From NCBI RefSeq assembly GCF_002283555.1, contig NZ_MVOI01000002.1:124001-188000 (forward strand): a DNA stretch of 64,000 nucleotides. The letters are read 5' to 3'. The position numbers and the translations under genes were made by a program. Shown here one piece after another: positions 62,947 to 64,000 of this stretch. The notes below the pieces were generated by a model. The model did no database searches. It saw nothing but the letters and a program-made list of their open reading frames with translations, and had not been told where the DNA came from. Within the stretch, counting starts at the first letter, position 1. Each line of letters opens with the position of its first letter. The stretch comes from Rubrivirga sp. SAORIC476. GTDB lineage: Bacteria; Bacteroidota; Rhodothermia; Rhodothermales; Rubricoccaceae.

Positions 62947-63876
62947 GTGCCGCGCGTCTCGCTCGCTCCCGAAGTCGGCCTGCTGGTCGTGGTCGTGGTG
63001 TGGGGAATCAACTTCGCGATCATCAAGCTACCACTGGAGGTCGCGCCGCCATTCACGGTCAACCTGCTTCGGTTTCTGGTGTCGGCCGCGGTGCTGGGCA
63101 CGCTGCACGTGCGGCAGGCGCGGACGCGAGGCGTCTCGCCGCTGTCAACGTTCGACGCAGGGGCCGGTCGGGTCATCGGCATCGGCCTGCTCGGCATCCT
63201 CGCCTATCAGGCACTGTTCATCGTCGGCATCGACCGGGTGTCGGCGGGCACGGGGGCGCTGCTGATCGCGTCCAGCCCGGCCTGGACGGCGGTGACCGCC
63301 CACACGCTGGGCCACGAGCGGCTCCTCCCTCTCGGATGGATCGGCACAGCGACGAGCCTGATCGGCGTCGCGCTGGTGGTGGCGGGCAACCCCGGCGCGG
63401 CGTTCGAGGCGGACGGCTCCGGGGTGGTCTTGATGCTGGGGTCCGCGCTGGCGTGGGGCCTCTACACGGCGCTCTCCCGCCCCCTCATGCAGCGAGGCGC
63501 CTCCGCGCTCGGGCTCACGTTCTGGGGAATCGTGGTTTCGGCTCCCGGCCTCCTGCTCCTGGCAGCCCCTCAGTTGCCGACCGTGACGTGGTCGGCCTTC
63601 GGTCCGGCGGAGATCGGCGCGATCCTCTTCTCGGGCGGGCTGTCGACGGGTCTCGCATACGCCATCTGGAACGAGTCCGTGCGGACCGTGGGTGCGTCGA
63701 AGACGGCGGCGTTCTCGAATCTGGTGCCGGTCGTCGGCGTCCTCGCAGGGATCGTGCTGCGCGGGGAGCAGGTGACCCTGCTCCAGATCCTGGGGGGCCT
63801 GCTCATCGTGCTGGGCGTGGTGGTGGTGCGGCGTCGCGGCGTCGCGGCTCCGGCAGGGGTCCCCGCCGTGACCTGA
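62947..63876 (+). CDS. EamA/DMT-family permease
   Basis: A 309-residue inner-membrane protein with ten hydrophobic segments in two EamA repeats: VVVVVWGINFAIIKLPLEV (N-half), VSAGTGALLIASSPAWTA, LMLGSALAWGLYTALSRP (start of C-half), AAFSNLVPVVGVLAGIVL and LLQILGGLLIVLGVVVV. Members export or import small metabolites; substrate unknown. The GTG start is the first codon that gives the complete first TM. A TACGTTC element lies upstream. Confidence 0.9.
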   Translation: MPRVSLAPEVGLLVVVVVWGINFAIIKLPLEVAPPFTVNLLRFLVSAAVLGTLHVRQARTRGVSPLSTFDAGAGRVIGIGLLGILAYQALFIVGIDRVSAGTGALLIASSPAWTAVTAHTLGHERLLPLGWIGTATSLIGVALVVAGNPGAAFEADGSGVVLMLGSALAWGLYTALSRPLMQRGASALGLTFWGIVVSAPGLLLLAAPQLPTVTWSAFGPAEIGAILFSGGLSTGLAYAIWNESVRTVGASKTAAFSNLVPVVGVLAGIVLRGEQVTLLQILGGLLIVLGVVVVRRRGVAAPAGVPAVT

Positions 63877-63931
63877 TCTCCGGAAACGGATCGGACGCAC
63901 CGGCGCCGCCGGCCGGCGGTAGGTTGAGGCC

Positions 63932-64000
63932 ATGCGCTCGCTCGTCCTTCTGACCGTCGGAACCGCCGCCCTGGTGCTCTCGCCCTCTGCGATGGGACAG
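63932..64000 (+). CDS. Secreted protein, N-terminus only (cut by window edge)
   Basis: The first 23 codons, MRSLVLLTVGTAALVLSPSA MGQ, read as a signal peptide ending near an AMGQ cleavage site, typical of this genome's exported proteins. The rest lies beyond the window. Function unknown. Confidence 0.55.
   Translation, partial: MRSLVLLTVGTAALVLSPSAMGQ

Overview
The window is high-GC (roughly 70% by eye) and gene-dense. It reads as chromosomal DNA of a Bacteroidota-type bacterium, most likely Rhodothermota (Rubricoccaceae, e.g. Rubrivirga/Rubricoccus-like). The reasons are several proteins with C-terminal type IX secretion (T9SS) sorting domains, a T9SS Plug-like lipoprotein, DUF3078 and DUF2911 proteins, an Hc1-type histone-like protein, almost no Shine-Dalgarno sequences, and promoter candidates of the form TTG-N20/21-(T/G)AnnTTG. 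The taxon is an inference from gene content. No phage, insertion sequence, CRISPR array or rRNA was seen.

Layout. 0-4 kb: a CDF metal transporter abutting a truncated CoA-disulfide-reductase-like gene, a methylmalonyl-CoA-epimerase/hydrolase fusion, a GNAT enzyme and a small outer-membrane barrel. 4-10 kb: uvrC, then a compositionally distinct stretch (6.2-7.5 kb) with a lipoprotein and a Cys-containing secreted peptide, then a delta-60-repeat T9SS cargo protein. 9.5-12 kb: an SDR enzyme and an spmA/spmB gate-protein pair. 12-20.6 kb: minus-strand genes for a flavodoxin and M14 peptidase, and an envelope operon (DUF3078 protein, membrane HExxH peptidase, T9SS Plug, metzincin-like lipoprotein). 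20.6-30.5 kb: Hc1, an ArgB-like kinase, three beta-helix surface proteins, and a head-to-head junction near 28,165 where a TonB-receptor 3' fragment meets an ArsA 3' fragment; paralogous fasciclin lipoproteins lie on either side at a distance.

30.6-43.5 kb: dnaE, a PSDC-domain pyruvoyl-decarboxylase-like protein, a sorbosone-dehydrogenase-like lipoprotein, DUF2911 and TerB-like proteins, BrkB/YihY, Smr, a class I amidotransferase and a lytic-transglycosylase-like protein. 43.5-48.8 kb: a minus-strand MOSC-dnaG-ppk1-cupredoxin series. 48.8-54.4 kb: a plus-strand series with a hydrolase/OsmC fusion, egtB-egtD (ergothioneine), a polyphosphate-glucokinase-like ROK kinase and a GntR regulator. 54.4-62.5 kb: a tightly packed minus-strand operon, rodZ-like - ligA - small conserved protein - Na+/solute symporter - 7TM-HD (PgpH-type) protein, preceded by tRNA-Pro(GGG). 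The end holds a MerR regulator, a DMT permease and the first codons of a secreted protein.

Themes: envelope and T9SS surface export; polyphosphate metabolism (ppk1 and the glucokinase lie 7 kb apart); low-molecular-weight thiol and oxidative defence; DNA replication and repair housekeeping (uvrC, dnaE, dnaG, ligA). The most noteworthy signals are the truncated-gene junction at about 28,165 and an over-represented word (CCCGCCTCGG and its complement) that also forms inverted pairs at gene ends, as uptake sequences do in other bacteria.
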